A stretch of DNA of 64,000 nucleotides from Xylanibacter ruminicola (GCA_015060625.1 SUYC01000003.1:62001-126000), one strand, 5' to 3'; numbered from the stretch's first letter, positions 27,630-35,709 are shown. The notes: generated by a model not told the origin, from the letters alone. A program made the numbers and translations.

Positions 27630-27637
27630 CAAATTTA
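27630..27637 (-). promoter_or_regulatory. -7 box of the flavodoxin pseudogene
   Basis: TAAATTTG on the minus strand, 28 bp before the start codon. Confidence 0.55.
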
Positions 27638-27712
27638 AGCATATTATTTTGTAAAAGTATAAAATAAATGCTTTTTTCTTTATAAAGTTGCAGGCAATAT
27701 GAGGAAAAATTG

Positions 27713-27720
27713 TAAATTTG
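27713..27720 (+). promoter_or_regulatory. -7 box of the FKBP-Nim operon
   Basis: TAAATTTG, 45 bp before the FKBP start. Confidence 0.6.
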
Positions 27721-27764
27721 CACCTTATATAATCATACAAGATAACTGAGGCTCGAAAAGAAAA

Positions 27765-28163
27765 ATGGCAAAAAGAGAGTATATACAGGCTAACAAGGAT
27801 TGGCTGGAGGCGAAAGCCAAAGAGGACGGTGTGAAAGCACTGCCCAAAGGCATCTATTATAGGGTGTTGAGTGAAGGAAATCAAGATAGCGCAAAACCAA
27901 CTGTGCGCAGTATCATCACAGCTCATTACACAGGGCGAACCATCGACGGTAAGCAGTTTGATAGCAGTCGTGGCGGTGTGCCATTGGCTTGCAGGCTTTG
28001 CGATCTGATTGAGGGGTGGATTATCGCCATGCAGCAAATGCACATTGGTGATAAATGGGAACTCTATATCCCTGCCGAAATGGGTTATGGTAAGTTTTCT
28101 CAGCCCGGTATCCCTGGTGGATCCACGCTGATTTTTGAAATAGAATTATTAGGTATATCATGA
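27765..28163 (+). CDS. FKBP-type peptidyl-prolyl cis-trans isomerase
   Basis: A 132-aa single-domain FKBP without a signal peptide, so cytoplasmic. The core shows VRSIITAHYTGRTIDGKQFDSS, an LIEGWIIAMQQMHIGDKWELYIP segment and GYGKFSQPGIPGGSTLIFEIELL, the standard FKBP active-site layout. It catalyses proline isomerisation in folding proteins. Its last 4 bp overlap the next start (ATGA), indicating translational coupling with the Nim-like protein. Confidence 0.93.
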   Translation: MAKREYIQANKDWLEAKAKEDGVKALPKGIYYRVLSEGNQDSAKPTVRSIITAHYTGRTIDGKQFDSSRGGVPLACRLCDLIEGWIIAMQQMHIGDKWELYIPAEMGYGKFSQPGIPGGSTLIFEIELLGIS

Positions 28164-28669
28164 GTGAGTTTAGAGAAATGAGGCGCAAGCGTCAGATGCT
28201 TGCCGAAGAGGAGAGCATCGCTATTTTGCAGAAAGCCACATCTGGTACGCTGGCATTACTAGGCGATAATGATTATCCGTATGCCGTTCCCATCAGCTAT
28301 GTGTATCAAGAGGGCCGACTTTATTTCCATAGCGCTATGGCGGGGCATAAGGTCGATGCCATCCGCAAATGCTCTAAGGCATCTTTCTGTATCATCGATC
28401 AGGATGACGTAAAGCCTGAGAAATATACCACATTCTTTCGTAGCGTGATCGCATTCGGTAGAATCCATATTGTGGAAAACGATGCCGAAAGATTTGAGAT
28501 AGCCCGTTTGTTGGGCAATCGCTACAATCCTAATCATGACGAAGACCTTCAGAAGGAGATTGAAAGCGGATTATCCCATATGTTGGTTCTCCGCTTCGAC
28601 ATCGAACATCTGACAGGAAAAGAAGCTATTGAACTGATGAAATCAAGGCATAACAGAAACAGCACTTGA
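28160..28669 (+). CDS. Pyridoxamine-5'-phosphate-oxidase-fold protein, Nim (nitroimidazole reductase)-like
   Basis: A 169-aa split-barrel flavin-binding protein. The family pattern is visible: FREMRRKRQ near the start, SGTLALLGDNDYPYAVPISYVY, then LYFHSAMAGHKVDAIRK, which includes the His region characteristic of Nim proteins. Nim proteins can reduce 5-nitroimidazoles, but chromosomal homologues are widespread and most have unknown substrates, so resistance should not be assumed. Second gene of a two-gene operon with FKBP. Confidence 0.85.
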   Translation: MSEFREMRRKRQMLAEEESIAILQKATSGTLALLGDNDYPYAVPISYVYQEGRLYFHSAMAGHKVDAIRKCSKASFCIIDQDDVKPEKYTTFFRSVIAFGRIHIVENDAERFEIARLLGNRYNPNHDEDLQKEIESGLSHMLVLRFDIEHLTGKEAIELMKSRHNRNST

Positions 28670-28678
28670 TGACTGGTA

Positions 28679-28686
28679 TATCTTTG
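28679..28686 (+). promoter_or_regulatory. Orphan -7 box after the Nim-like gene
   Basis: TATCTTTG just after the stop codon with no intact gene for about 580 bp downstream. Confidence 0.4.
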
Positions 28687-28751
28687 CGTATATATTGTAA
28701 TAAAAAAAGATTGCTAGACTAACAAAAAAGCTTTAGGTGAAATAACTAGGT

Positions 28752-28831
28752 GAATTAATTCGTTTTGTCTATTGAATTAATTCGATTAGTCTATTGAGTT
28801 AATTCATGAAGTCAATCGAGTTAACTCATGG
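28752..28831. repeat. Imperfect 22-bp tandem repeats
   Basis: Three full units and one partial, at 28752, 28774, 28796 and 28818, each beginning GARTTAAYTC with a GTCTATT-like end. Units 1 and 2 differ at only two or three bases; unit 3 is more diverged. The GAATTAATTC core is itself palindromic. Confidence 0.75.
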
Positions 28832-28938
28832 TTTTTGGGGAGTATTTTTGATATCAATATTGAGTTCAGTACGTTTGTCAAGAAATGTGTAATCACACAG
28901 GGCACGAAGACTCTCAATAGGGGGAACAAGGTATTCAT

Positions 28939-28946
28939 TATCTTTG
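28939..28946 (+). promoter_or_regulatory. -7 box upstream of the truncated XRE gene
   Basis: TATCTTTG, 29 bp before the ATG of the truncated regulator. Confidence 0.6.
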
Positions 28947-28974
28947 TACCCATTATTATATAATAATGTGTAAC

Positions 28975-29061
28975 ATGGAAAGTAAAGACTTAAATCGCCT
29001 AAAAGTAGTGCTTGCAGAGAAGGGAGGAACCGCGAGACTACCGAGTGTCTCCCAATGCTAA
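28975..29061 (+). pseudogene. Truncated XRE-type HTH regulator remnant
   Basis: The 28-codon reading frame opens with ESKDLNRLKVVLAEK, which matches the N-terminal helix of a common Bacteroidota HTH_XRE family (usually continuing with KRTNKWLAEQLG). After that it turns to unrelated sequence and stops. The HTH itself is missing. An in-frame ATG also lies 9 bp upstream. Bases 29062-29233 hold no gene I can support. Confidence 0.6.
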
Positions 29062-29233
29062 ATGCTGGTCATGGGTATGAATATAGAGTATTCAACCGTC
29101 TGTTCCGTTTTATTGGTCTCTGTGAGATAAACGAAAGCGATGATTTCCAATTCGTATGCCACATGCAACTTGGGATTGATGCTATGAATTGGCCGATTCG
29201 TTGAATAGTTTTGGCAGAATAAAGGTTTTTCCG

Positions 29234-29241
29234 TACCTTTG
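29234..29241 (+). promoter_or_regulatory. -7 box of the beta-helix surface protein gene
   Basis: TACCTTTG. Transcription should begin near 29248, which excludes the ORF-track ATG at 29244 and supports 29265. Confidence 0.7.
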
Positions 29242-29264
29242 CTTTGCAAATTCAAAATACAAGT

Positions 29265-31166
29265 ATGATGAAACAGGAAAGAAAGATGTTGCTGCTATTG
29301 GCCCTGCTGATTCCTGCAGGAGCAATGGCACAGGATAATGAACAGGCAATCCAGAAGAGCAGACCTGCAAAAGTGAAACGTATAACGTATGAGCAGATGA
29401 CGGAGAAGATGGTTAGCGATCTGCAACTCGACGAGAAACAGACGAAGAAGGTGACGAAGCTGAACAAGAAGTACAAGACGTTGATTGAGGGACTGCAAAT
29501 GGAACGTCCGCAAGGCCAGCGTCCGCAAAATGGCAATCGTCCAAGTGGCCGACCCAGCGGAGGCGGTGGTATGCCTGGTGGTATGGGTGGCCGTGGAGGT
29601 GGATTCGGTGGAGGCATGCCTGGAGGCGGCATGGGAGGCCATGGCGTTGGTATGCAAGGCGGGCCGCGTGGTGGTATGCCTCAGGGTGCCCCTAAAGAGC
29701 AGAACAGCTACGACTACGACAAGCAACAGGCGAAATATGATGAGAAGATCAAGAAGATTCTCTCCGATGAACAGTACGAAGGATATCTGAAATTGAAACC
29801 CCAGTTTGCTTCACAACGCCGAATCCGAGAATTCTTGCTTGGTGCAAGCGGCGGAGCCGAGCGTCTGATGGGAGGGCAGCAGGACTTACTGAGTGACCAA
29901 GGTGCTCCTGAGGGTATGGGCAGACCTGGAGGCCCTGGCTCTCGCAATACGAACATCACCTATAAAGGAGCCACAGAACTGAAGGCAGGCTTAACAGAGG
30001 ACAGCCATACTTATCAGAGCGGCAAGATCGATGAGAATGCGCTGCTGATATCCACCAAGGAGGCAGTGGCCCTCTCTCACCCCACCATCAGCAAGACAGG
30101 CAGTTCCAATGGCGGTGACAATTGCAGCTTCTACGGCGTGAATGCAGCCATGCTTGTCAAAGGAGGCAGTGTGACTACCATCAGGGGTGGCAGAGTGACT
30201 AGTGATGCCACGGGTGCAAACGGTGTATTCTCTTATGGAGGAAATGGTGGCAGAAACGGCGGTCAGGGCGATGGCACTACAGTCATCATCGAAGATACAG
30301 AGATTGTCACTACAGGTGATGGTTCTGGCGGCATTATGACCACTGGCGGTGGTGTGACAAAGGCCAAGAACCTGTCAGTCTGTACCAGCGGAAGGTCTTC
30401 AGCTCCCATTCGTACAGATCGTGGTGGCGGCATAGTCACCGTTGAGGGCGGCAGCTACACCAGCAACGGACTTGGCTCTCCCGTTATCTATTCCACAGCC
30501 GACGTGACGGTGTCGGATGCCACGCTCACCTCAAACAAGTCAGAAGGTGTCTGCATCGAGGGCAAGAACAGCATCACACTGAACAACTGCCAGATGACCG
30601 TCAGCAATACGCAGCGCAATGGTCATGCCCAGTTCCTCGATGCCATTATGATCTATCAGTCGTTCTCAGGCGATGCCGACAGCGGTAACTCTCACTTCAC
30701 GATGAACGGTGGTTCGCTCGTCAACCGTCTGGGACATCTGTTCCATGTGACCAACACCAATGCCATCATCAACCTGAACGGTGTCACACTGAAAAATGAA
30801 GATGCGGCAAATGTGCTGTTGTCAGTTTGTGCCGATGGCTGGCAGGGAGCAGGCAACAAGGCAACCTTCACCGCAAGTCACCAACAGTTAGACGGTACCA
30901 TCCTTGTAGGCAGTGACTCCGAGTTGACTCTGACATTATCCGACGGTTCCACTTTTAACGGCTGCATCAGCGGCAACATCACCAACGCAGTAGGCAACAG
31001 CATATCAACAGAAACGGGGAAGGTGAATGTCACTCTGGGCGATGACTGCACATGGACACTGACTGCCGACACCTATATTACCTCATTCAAAGGTGAAGCT
31101 TCACATATTAAAACCAACGGCCATCGATTGTTCGTGGATGGCAAGGAAATGAAAATAACACAATAG
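29265..31166 (+). CDS. Exported two-part protein: helical Gly/Met-rich N-domain plus parallel beta-helix (carbohydrate-binding-domain-like)
   Basis: A 633-aa protein with a signal peptide (AGAMAQ). Residues about 30-190 contain two helical segments (MTEKMVSDLQLDEKQTKK and KYDEKIKKILSDEQYEGYLK) resembling Spy/CpxP or DUF4890 proteins. They are split by a GGM-rich stretch. From about 235 onward, Gly/Ser/Thr-rich turns with repeated T-x-x-G-G and short V/I strands suggest a right-handed beta-helix like the Cthe_2159-type carbohydrate-binding family. No catalytic residues stand out. The start at 29265 is chosen from the -7 box position. Probably cell-surface or periplasmic; function unknown. Confidence 0.75.
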   Translation: MMKQERKMLLLLALLIPAGAMAQDNEQAIQKSRPAKVKRITYEQMTEKMVSDLQLDEKQTKKVTKLNKKYKTLIEGLQMERPQGQRPQNGNRPSGRPSGGGGMPGGMGGRGGGFGGGMPGGGMGGHGVGMQGGPRGGMPQGAPKEQNSYDYDKQQAKYDEKIKKILSDEQYEGYLKLKPQFASQRRIREFLLGASGGAERLMGGQQDLLSDQGAPEGMGRPGGPGSRNTNITYKGATELKAGLTEDSHTYQSGKIDENALLISTKEAVALSHPTISKTGSSNGGDNCSFYGVNAAMLVKGGSVTTIRGGRVTSDATGANGVFSYGGNGGRNGGQGDGTTVIIEDTEIVTTGDGSGGIMTTGGGVTKAKNLSVCTSGRSSAPIRTDRGGGIVTVEGGSYTSNGLGSPVIYSTADVTVSDATLTSNKSEGVCIEGKNSITLNNCQMTVSNTQRNGHAQFLDAIMIYQSFSGDADSGNSHFTMNGGSLVNRLGHLFHVTNTNAIINLNGVTLKNEDAANVLLSVCADGWQGAGNKATFTASHQQLDGTILVGSDSELTLTLSDGSTFNGCISGNITNAVGNSISTETGKVNVTLGDDCTWTLTADTYITSFKGEASHIKTNGHRLFVDGKEMKITQ

Positions 31167-31190
31167 GAAAACCACAAATTCTGTATCATT

Positions 31191-31227
31191 GTGTCCCAAC
31201 GTGTCTCATGGTGTCTCAATTGGGACA
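31191..31227. repeat. 10-bp tandem repeat forming a hairpin
   Basis: Three exact-period decamers (GTGTCCCAAC, GTGTCTCATG, GTGTCTCAAT). The first contains TGTCCCAA, which pairs perfectly with TTGGGACA at 31220-31227. It lies after the beta-helix gene and could act as a weak terminator, though no T-run follows. Confidence 0.6.
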
Positions 31228-31241
31228 ATAAATAAGTGAGA

Positions 31242-31271
31242 ATCAGTAAAAGTGGTTGATTTATCAGTAAA
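31242..31271 (+). promoter_or_regulatory. Candidate AraC operator upstream of the aldo/keto reductase
   Basis: Direct repeats ATCAGTAAA at 31242-31250 and 31263-31271 (21-bp period), 31 bp before the -7 box. The extended 12-mer TTTATCAGTAAA recurs in reverse orientation beside the araC start (34000-34011). Confidence 0.5.
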
Positions 31272-31301
31272 TCGTTTAGGTGGACTATTCGGATTTCGCC
31301 G

Positions 31302-31309
31302 TACCTTTG
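31302..31309 (+). promoter_or_regulatory. -7 box of the aldo/keto reductase gene
   Basis: TACCTTTG, 30 bp before the chosen start at 31339. Confidence 0.7.
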
Positions 31310-31338
31310 CAGTCGGAATCAAACTTAATATTGAAGAT

Positions 31339-32274
31339 ATGACAAAGATTGCATTAGGCACCTGGGCCTGGGGCGCAGGAGCATTTGGAGGAGACAAGGT
31401 GTTCGGCAGTAAGACCGACGTAGAGAACTTGAAGCCCGTATTCGATGCGGCGATGAATGCTGGACTGAACCTCTGGGACACAGCTACGGCCTACGGTATG
31501 GGCGAGTCGGAGAAGATTCTTGGTTCGCTGGCACAGGGCTACAACCGTTCGGATGTACAGATTTCCACGAAGTTCACCCCGCAGATTGCCGAAGTGTTCG
31601 AGAATTCGGTAGAGAAGATGGCCCTGGCATCCATCGAGCGCATGGGCTGCGACTACATCGACATCTACTGGATTCACAATCCGATGGACGTGGAACGTTG
31701 GACACCGGGACTGATTCCCTTGCTCCAGTCGGGCAAGGTGAAGCGTGTGGGTGTGTCGAATCATAACATCAAGGAGATTCGTCGGGCTAACGAGATACTG
31801 GGCGAGGCTGGTTTCAAGGTCTCTGCCGTGCAGAACCACTTCTCGCTGCTTTATCGTTCGAGCGAAAAGGGCGGCGTGCTCGACTACTGCCGCGAGCAAG
31901 GTATTGAATTCTGGGCCTATATGGTGCTGGAGCAGGGAGCACTGTCCGGCAAATATAACAAGGAGAACCCACTGCCTGCCGAGAGCGAGCGTGGACAGAA
32001 GTACAACCCCGTGCTGCCGCAGTTGGAAGCACTGACCAGCGAGATGACCGCCATCGGGCAGAAATATGGCGCCAGCTGTTCGCAGATAGGCATTGCCTGG
32101 GCCATCGCCAAGGGCACACTGCCCATCATCGGAGCCACCAAGGAGCGCCACGTTGTCGAGGCTGCCGAAGCCGCTACGATTGTGCTGACAGCCGAGGAGG
32201 TCGCCCGCTTGGAACAACTTGCCGATGCCACCGGCATTGACACCCGTGGCGGTTGGGAACACACGATGGAGTGA
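31339..32274 (+). CDS. Aldo/keto reductase
   Basis: A 311-aa TIM-barrel NAD(P)H oxidoreductase. The catalytic tetrad is visible: Asp and Tyr in DTATAYGMGESEKILG, Lys in ISTKFTP and His in YWIHNPMDV. The C-terminal cofactor segment is TLPIIGATKERHV. The ORF track starts at 31252, but that ATG lies upstream of the -7 box at 31302-31309 and inside the putative operator, so the start is MTKIALG at 31339. Substrate unknown. Its promoter shares a 12-bp motif with the araC gene that converges on this region, suggesting control by that regulator. Confidence 0.92.
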   Translation: MTKIALGTWAWGAGAFGGDKVFGSKTDVENLKPVFDAAMNAGLNLWDTATAYGMGESEKILGSLAQGYNRSDVQISTKFTPQIAEVFENSVEKMALASIERMGCDYIDIYWIHNPMDVERWTPGLIPLLQSGKVKRVGVSNHNIKEIRRANEILGEAGFKVSAVQNHFSLLYRSSEKGGVLDYCREQGIEFWAYMVLEQGALSGKYNKENPLPAESERGQKYNPVLPQLEALTSEMTAIGQKYGASCSQIGIAWAIAKGTLPIIGATKERHVVEAAEAATIVLTAEEVARLEQLADATGIDTRGGWEHTME

Positions 32275-32303
32275 ACTATTAGTAATTGTAGACCTTGCCG
32301 ATA

Positions 32304-32414
32304 ATGCGGCAACGCGCAGGTACTGAATCGCGTTCATATACGCTGAATGGCACTCCCGCCTCTGCCGGTCACAAAGGCATCGTCATTAAGGACGGAAAGA
32401 AATTCACGAAATAA
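32304..32414 (+). pseudogene. Orphan C-terminal tail of a secreted protein
   Basis: A 36-codon frame ending YTLNGTPASAGHKGIVIKDG then KKFTK-stop. It resembles the C-terminal tail of many Prevotella/Bacteroides exported proteins (Asn-Gly-x-x...Lys-Gly-hydrophobic...Gly-Lys-Lys). No body of such a protein precedes it, so I read it as the leftover end of a deleted gene. The ATG at 32304 is incidental. Confidence 0.45.
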
Positions 32415-32421
32415 CATCAAT

Positions 32422-32988
32422 ATGAAACAGAACATTGGAAAGAAACTGGCACTCTATCCCACACCAGCCACAGTTGTAGGAACTGTCGGAGAAGGGGGAA
32501 AGATAAACTGGCTGTTGGTGGCACACATCGGCATCGTCAGCCACTCGAAACTGCTGCTGAGCGTACATTCATCGCACCACAGCGTAAAGGCCATAGACGA
32601 GCAGGATAAACTATCCATCAACATCATCGACGAAACATTCCTGGCCGCTGCCGACTACACGGGAACGGTGAGCGGAGCCAAGACTGATAAGTCGGCCCTG
32701 TTCCCTTACCATCTGGGCGAGGCTGGTATGCCCATTATCGAACAGTCGCCACTGGTGATGGAATGTGAGGTGATAGACACCTACGAGGTTGACGGCTTCA
32801 AGAACTACATCTGCACCATCCTCAACACCTATGTCGATGAGGACAAACTTGACGAGAAGGGCAAGCCCGACTACTCGAAACTGAAGCCCGTACTTTTTGA
32901 AATGCCTACCTACAAATACTTGCGCACAGGCGACATCATCGGCGACTGCGTGAAGATAGGCAAAGTATATGGTGAGACGTTGAAATAA
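32422..32988 (+). CDS. Flavin reductase family (FMN-binding split barrel) protein
   Basis: A 188-aa protein of the flavoredoxin / flavin reductase-like family: YPTPATVVGTVGEGGKINWL, HSSHHSVKAIDEQDKLSINI and KTDKSALFPYHLGEAGMPI fit the FMN-binding fold. I start at the MKQNIGKKL ATG (32422), because the extra N-terminus in the ORF track reads through the orphan tail region in another frame. It lies downstream of the aldo/keto reductase on the same strand, possibly one transcript. It converges with araC at a shared terminator. Confidence 0.88.
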   Translation: MKQNIGKKLALYPTPATVVGTVGEGGKINWLLVAHIGIVSHSKLLLSVHSSHHSVKAIDEQDKLSINIIDETFLAAADYTGTVSGAKTDKSALFPYHLGEAGMPIIEQSPLVMECEVIDTYEVDGFKNYICTILNTYVDEDKLDEKGKPDYSKLKPVLFEMPTYKYLRTGDIIGDCVKIGKVYGETLK

Positions 32989-33036
32989 AAGGAATTTGAT
33001 TTATAAACCAGAGTAAAAGTATTGTTTTTGGGAAAA

Positions 33037-33078
33037 ACATCCGTGTCATCGCAGAGGTGACACGGATGTGTTGTTTTT
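33037..33078. terminator. Terminator between flavin reductase and araC
   Basis: Perfect 12-bp stem ACATCCGTGTCA / TGACACGGATGT with a 9-nt loop, followed by GTTGTTTTTC on the plus strand and a TTTTTCC run on the minus strand. It serves both converging transcripts. Confidence 0.85.
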
Positions 33079-33104
33079 CATAAAGCCTGACTACACGCCT
33101 TGTT

Positions 33105-33998
33105 TCACTTCCTCGTAAATTCAGAAGGAGTTACCCCGTAGTGCTTCTTGAATTGCCGGGTAAAGTGTTGCGGATATTCGAAGCCCAGTTGTTCTGCGGT
33201 TTCAGTGATGGTGGCCCCGCTAATCAGGAGCGACTGGGCACGCTGCATGATGAAACGGCGGATGTAGGAGGTGGGTGAGTCGCCTGTCAACTCACGGATA
33301 AGGTCGCCAAAGTAGTTGGGTGAAAGGAATAATTGCTGGGCACAGTATTTCACCGAGGGCAGTCCAAGACTGCGCTGCAAACCATCGTCATAGTATTTCT
33401 GCAACAGACGCTCGAAACGCGGTAAGAGATCGGAGTTTGTCGTCGTGGCCGATGTGGAGAGCTGTAGCGCATAGTAGCGACTGACGAGTTCTAGCACCAG
33501 CTCTATCAGCGAGGTCACGATGCGCAGCGTGTTGGCATCCTCTTCCTGCCGGAGTTCTGTGCGAATCTGTTCCAGCAGTGTAACAATGCTTTGCCGCTGA
33601 CTGGGCGACATCAGCAGGGCCTCGCTGGTACTGTAGGAGAAGAAATGATAGTCGGCCATGCGATGCCCAAGTTCTGAGTTACGCTGCAGTTCGGTGTCGA
33701 AGAGCAGTGCCCATCCTTTAGTGTGGATTTCTTCGCCCGTGTCGGCCTTACCGCCAATCTGTCCGGGGGCCACGCACATCAGCGCATGGCGGTGAAGGTC
33801 GTATTGCAATTGCCCATACGACAAGTCCTCCAGTTCCTCATCGCCGATGAACATCGCATAAACATCATAGTTGTTCAGCGAATGGCGGCAATGCTCCAAC
33901 TCGTCGTAGTGAATCACCGAGACGAGCGGGTGCAACTCTGGTGCCCCGATGTATCGGGCATAGTCGTTGACGTGGTGAACCTTCAGTATCTTCTCCAT
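33105..33998 (-). CDS. AraC-family transcriptional regulator
   Basis: A 297-aa regulator with an N-terminal cupin-like sensing domain (about 1-160) and a C-terminal double-HTH AraC domain (about 195-297: YCAQQLFLSPNYFGDLIREL and EQLGFEYPQHFTRQFKKHYG). It resembles regulators of oxidoreductase genes. It is the last gene of the long leftward series starting at serS, but a motif directly before its ATG (TTTACTGATAAA, 34000-34011) is the reverse complement of one upstream of the aldo/keto reductase gene, suggesting autoregulation plus control of that gene. Confidence 0.93.
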   Translation of the reverse strand: MEKILKVHHVNDYARYIGAPELHPLVSVIHYDELEHCRHSLNNYDVYAMFIGDEELEDLSYGQLQYDLHRHALMCVAPGQIGGKADTGEEIHTKGWALLFDTELQRNSELGHRMADYHFFSYSTSEALLMSPSQRQSIVTLLEQIRTELRQEEDANTLRIVTSLIELVLELVSRYYALQLSTSATTTNSDLLPRFERLLQKYYDDGLQRSLGLPSVKYCAQQLFLSPNYFGDLIRELTGDSPTSYIRRFIMQRAQSLLISGATITETAEQLGFEYPQHFTRQFKKHYGVTPSEFTRK

Positions 33999-33999
33999 C

Positions 34000-34011
34000 T
34001 TTACTGATAAA
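34000..34011 (-). promoter_or_regulatory. Candidate AraC site at the araC start
   Basis: TTTACTGATAAA, an exact reverse complement of the 12-mer upstream of the aldo/keto reductase (31260-31271). It is one base upstream of the araC start codon and could block translation or transcription. Confidence 0.4.
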
Positions 34012-34018
34012 TTCCGAT

Positions 34019-34597
34019 TTATCTGTCTTTTATCTCTATTTTTTTTATCACCTTGGCTGGAACACCTCCAACAATGGTATTGGGCTCCACGTCTTTTGTC
34101 ACCACTGCACCAGCAGCTACTACGGCTCCATCGCCAATAGTCACGCCTGCAAGCACAGTGGCATTGGCTCCAATCCAGACATTTTTACCAATGTGGATAG
34201 GTGCATAGCTCATACTTTGGCGGTTGGCTGGATTTAGGTCGTGGTTGATGGTGGCCAGCACGACATTGTGACCTATGAGTGCGCCCTCGTCAATGGTGAT
34301 ACCTCCCTGATCCTGAAACTTACAACCCATGTTGATGAATACTCGTTCACCTATGACAGTATTCTTGCCGCAATCGGTGTGAAACGGCGGGAACATGCCT
34401 ACCGTCTTGGGAACCTCACGCCCCCAAAGCTGTTCCAGCAAATCGTGCAACTGCTCTGGAGTATGGTACTTTCCGTTAATCTCAGCCGTTAACTTCAGAG
34501 CCTCCTGCGACAACAGATGAAACATCATGTGGACATCACCACCGCCAACGACGGGTTTGCCCGATGCCATGTAATTTCGAAATTCTTGTATTGTCAT
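34019..34597 (-). CDS. Maltose/galactoside O-acetyltransferase-like hexapeptide protein
   Basis: A 192-aa left-handed beta-helix acyltransferase of the LacA/Maa type. Hexapeptide turns run from [17 protein letters not shown] to [29 protein letters not shown]. The catalytic His is in TINHDLNP, and the ending [11 protein letters not shown] is typical. It would transfer acetyl from acetyl-CoA to a sugar. It lies 32 bp after the yjbR-like gene and 20 bp before araC. Confidence 0.9.
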   Translation of the reverse strand: MTIQEFRNYMASGKPVVGGGDVHMMFHLLSQEALKLTAEINGKYHTPEQLHDLLEQLWGREVPKTVGMFPPFHTDCGKNTVIGERVFINMGCKFQDQGGITIDEGALIGHNVVLATINHDLNPANRQSMSYAPIHIGKNVWIGANATVLAGVTIGDGAVVAAGAVVTKDVEPNTIVGGVPAKVIKKIEIKDR

Positions 34598-34629
34598 TGT
34601 TCTTTATTTTTCTTTTGTGGATTTGTAAT

Positions 34630-35010
34630 TCAATCACATTTTGACAAATACTTTGAGCGAATAGCCTTTGGAAGTTTCGATGCAATGAGTTGGTATGACT
34701 CTTTTATCAACCCCTTTACTATTGTTTCGTCCATTTCTTCATAATAGACATCGCTCCAGTGTGTCTTGTTCCAATGATAGGCAGGTGTCACAGCAGAGAA
34801 TTGTTCTCTAAGTTCGATATTCCTGTCTGGAGATAACTTCAAGGCGATTCTTGATTCTCCGCCCTTCATATCATATCTGCCACCACCTAACCATAGGCAG
34901 ACAAATATCTTTCCTTCCAAGCGAAAGTTTAGGATGTCTTCACCAAACGCTTGGTCTTCGGTCACTCCTGGAAGTGATAATGTGTACTCTCTAACCTCTT
35001 CAATATTCAT
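34630..35010 (-). CDS. MmcQ/YjbR-family protein
   Basis: A 126-aa protein of the YjbR (CyaY-like fold) family: EVREYTLSLPGVTEDQAFG, KIFVCLWLGGG, then ALKLSPD and YHWNKTHWSDVYY. It is often called DNA-binding, but the biochemical role is unproven. The ORF track begins at a TTG (35016); I use the ATG at 35010, which overlaps the nitroreductase stop by 4 bp (ATGA), indicating coupling. Confidence 0.87.
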   Translation of the reverse strand: MNIEEVREYTLSLPGVTEDQAFGEDILNFRLEGKIFVCLWLGGGRYDMKGGESRIALKLSPDRNIELREQFSAVTPAYHWNKTHWSDVYYEEMDETIVKGLIKESYQLIASKLPKAIRSKYLSKCD

Positions 35011-35693
35011 ACCCAATCAAAGTTGACTTCTTCGGCACCAATTTCAAAGTGGTATTTGGCAATGCCCAAGTCCATCTTTGTATAGCCAATCATGGAAAAT
35101 CCCTTCTTGGCTCTTATCAGATGACAGTTGTTCTTCACTCCAACGTATTCAAACGAAAACTTCTGCTGATTTACGGCTGTAGGTGCAAGCAAGGCTGCTT
35201 CAATACCTTTCTTGAACCATGATGGAGTGTTGTCACTAACATTGCTCACTTGCTCAACGGACTTGATTTTATGGCTGACACCTTGTGTCTCGCCATAGCC
35301 GATGGCAATGTAACAAGCAATCTTCTCATCTTCGCCAAGCTCATACGTTCCTGGTACCTTAGAATATGAAAGACCCACCCAACAGGTGTTCAATCCAAGA
35401 GTCTGAGCCAGCAACACCAAATGCTCACCATAATAGCCTATGCGTTCATCAAGGTCTTTGGACTTCTTTCCTGCCATAACAATATAGTTGTTAGCATTAC
35501 GGAACTTTCCGTATTTAGCCAAAGTCCCTTGGAATGCCTTTGGTTCGTTAATAATCAGTTGCATATGCAAGTTGCCTTCACGATTCAGAATAGCAATCTG
35601 CTCTTTCATCGCCTTGACAACATCCTCCGCCAAAGGCTCATTCCTGTATGCCCTTACACTATGTCGGGCTTCAATAGCTTCTTGTAATGTCAT
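35007..35693 (-). CDS. Nitroreductase-family flavoprotein
   Basis: A 228-aa FMN-dependent reductase. Family features: EAIEARHSVRAYRNEPL at the N-terminus (FMN phosphate contacts), LVLLAQTLGLNTCWVGL and the GYGET loop. It reduces nitro or quinone-like compounds with NAD(P)H; the natural substrate is unknown. It lies 16 bp after mnmE. Confidence 0.9.
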   Translation of the reverse strand: MTLQEAIEARHSVRAYRNEPLAEDVVKAMKEQIAILNREGNLHMQLIINEPKAFQGTLAKYGKFRNANNYIVMAGKKSKDLDERIGYYGEHLVLLAQTLGLNTCWVGLSYSKVPGTYELGEDEKIACYIAIGYGETQGVSHKIKSVEQVSNVSDNTPSWFKKGIEAALLAPTAVNQQKFSFEYVGVKNNCHLIRAKKGFSMIGYTKMDLGIAKYHFEIGAEEVNFDWV

Positions 35694-35709
35694 TTGTTTT
35701 TCCTTTGTT

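Noticed and set aside
28160-28669. Reading the Nim-like gene as a metronidazole resistance determinant
   Set aside because: Family membership alone does not show resistance, and no IS-borne promoter is visible upstream.
28752-28831. CRISPR array
   Set aside because: Units are contiguous without unique spacers, and no cas genes are present.
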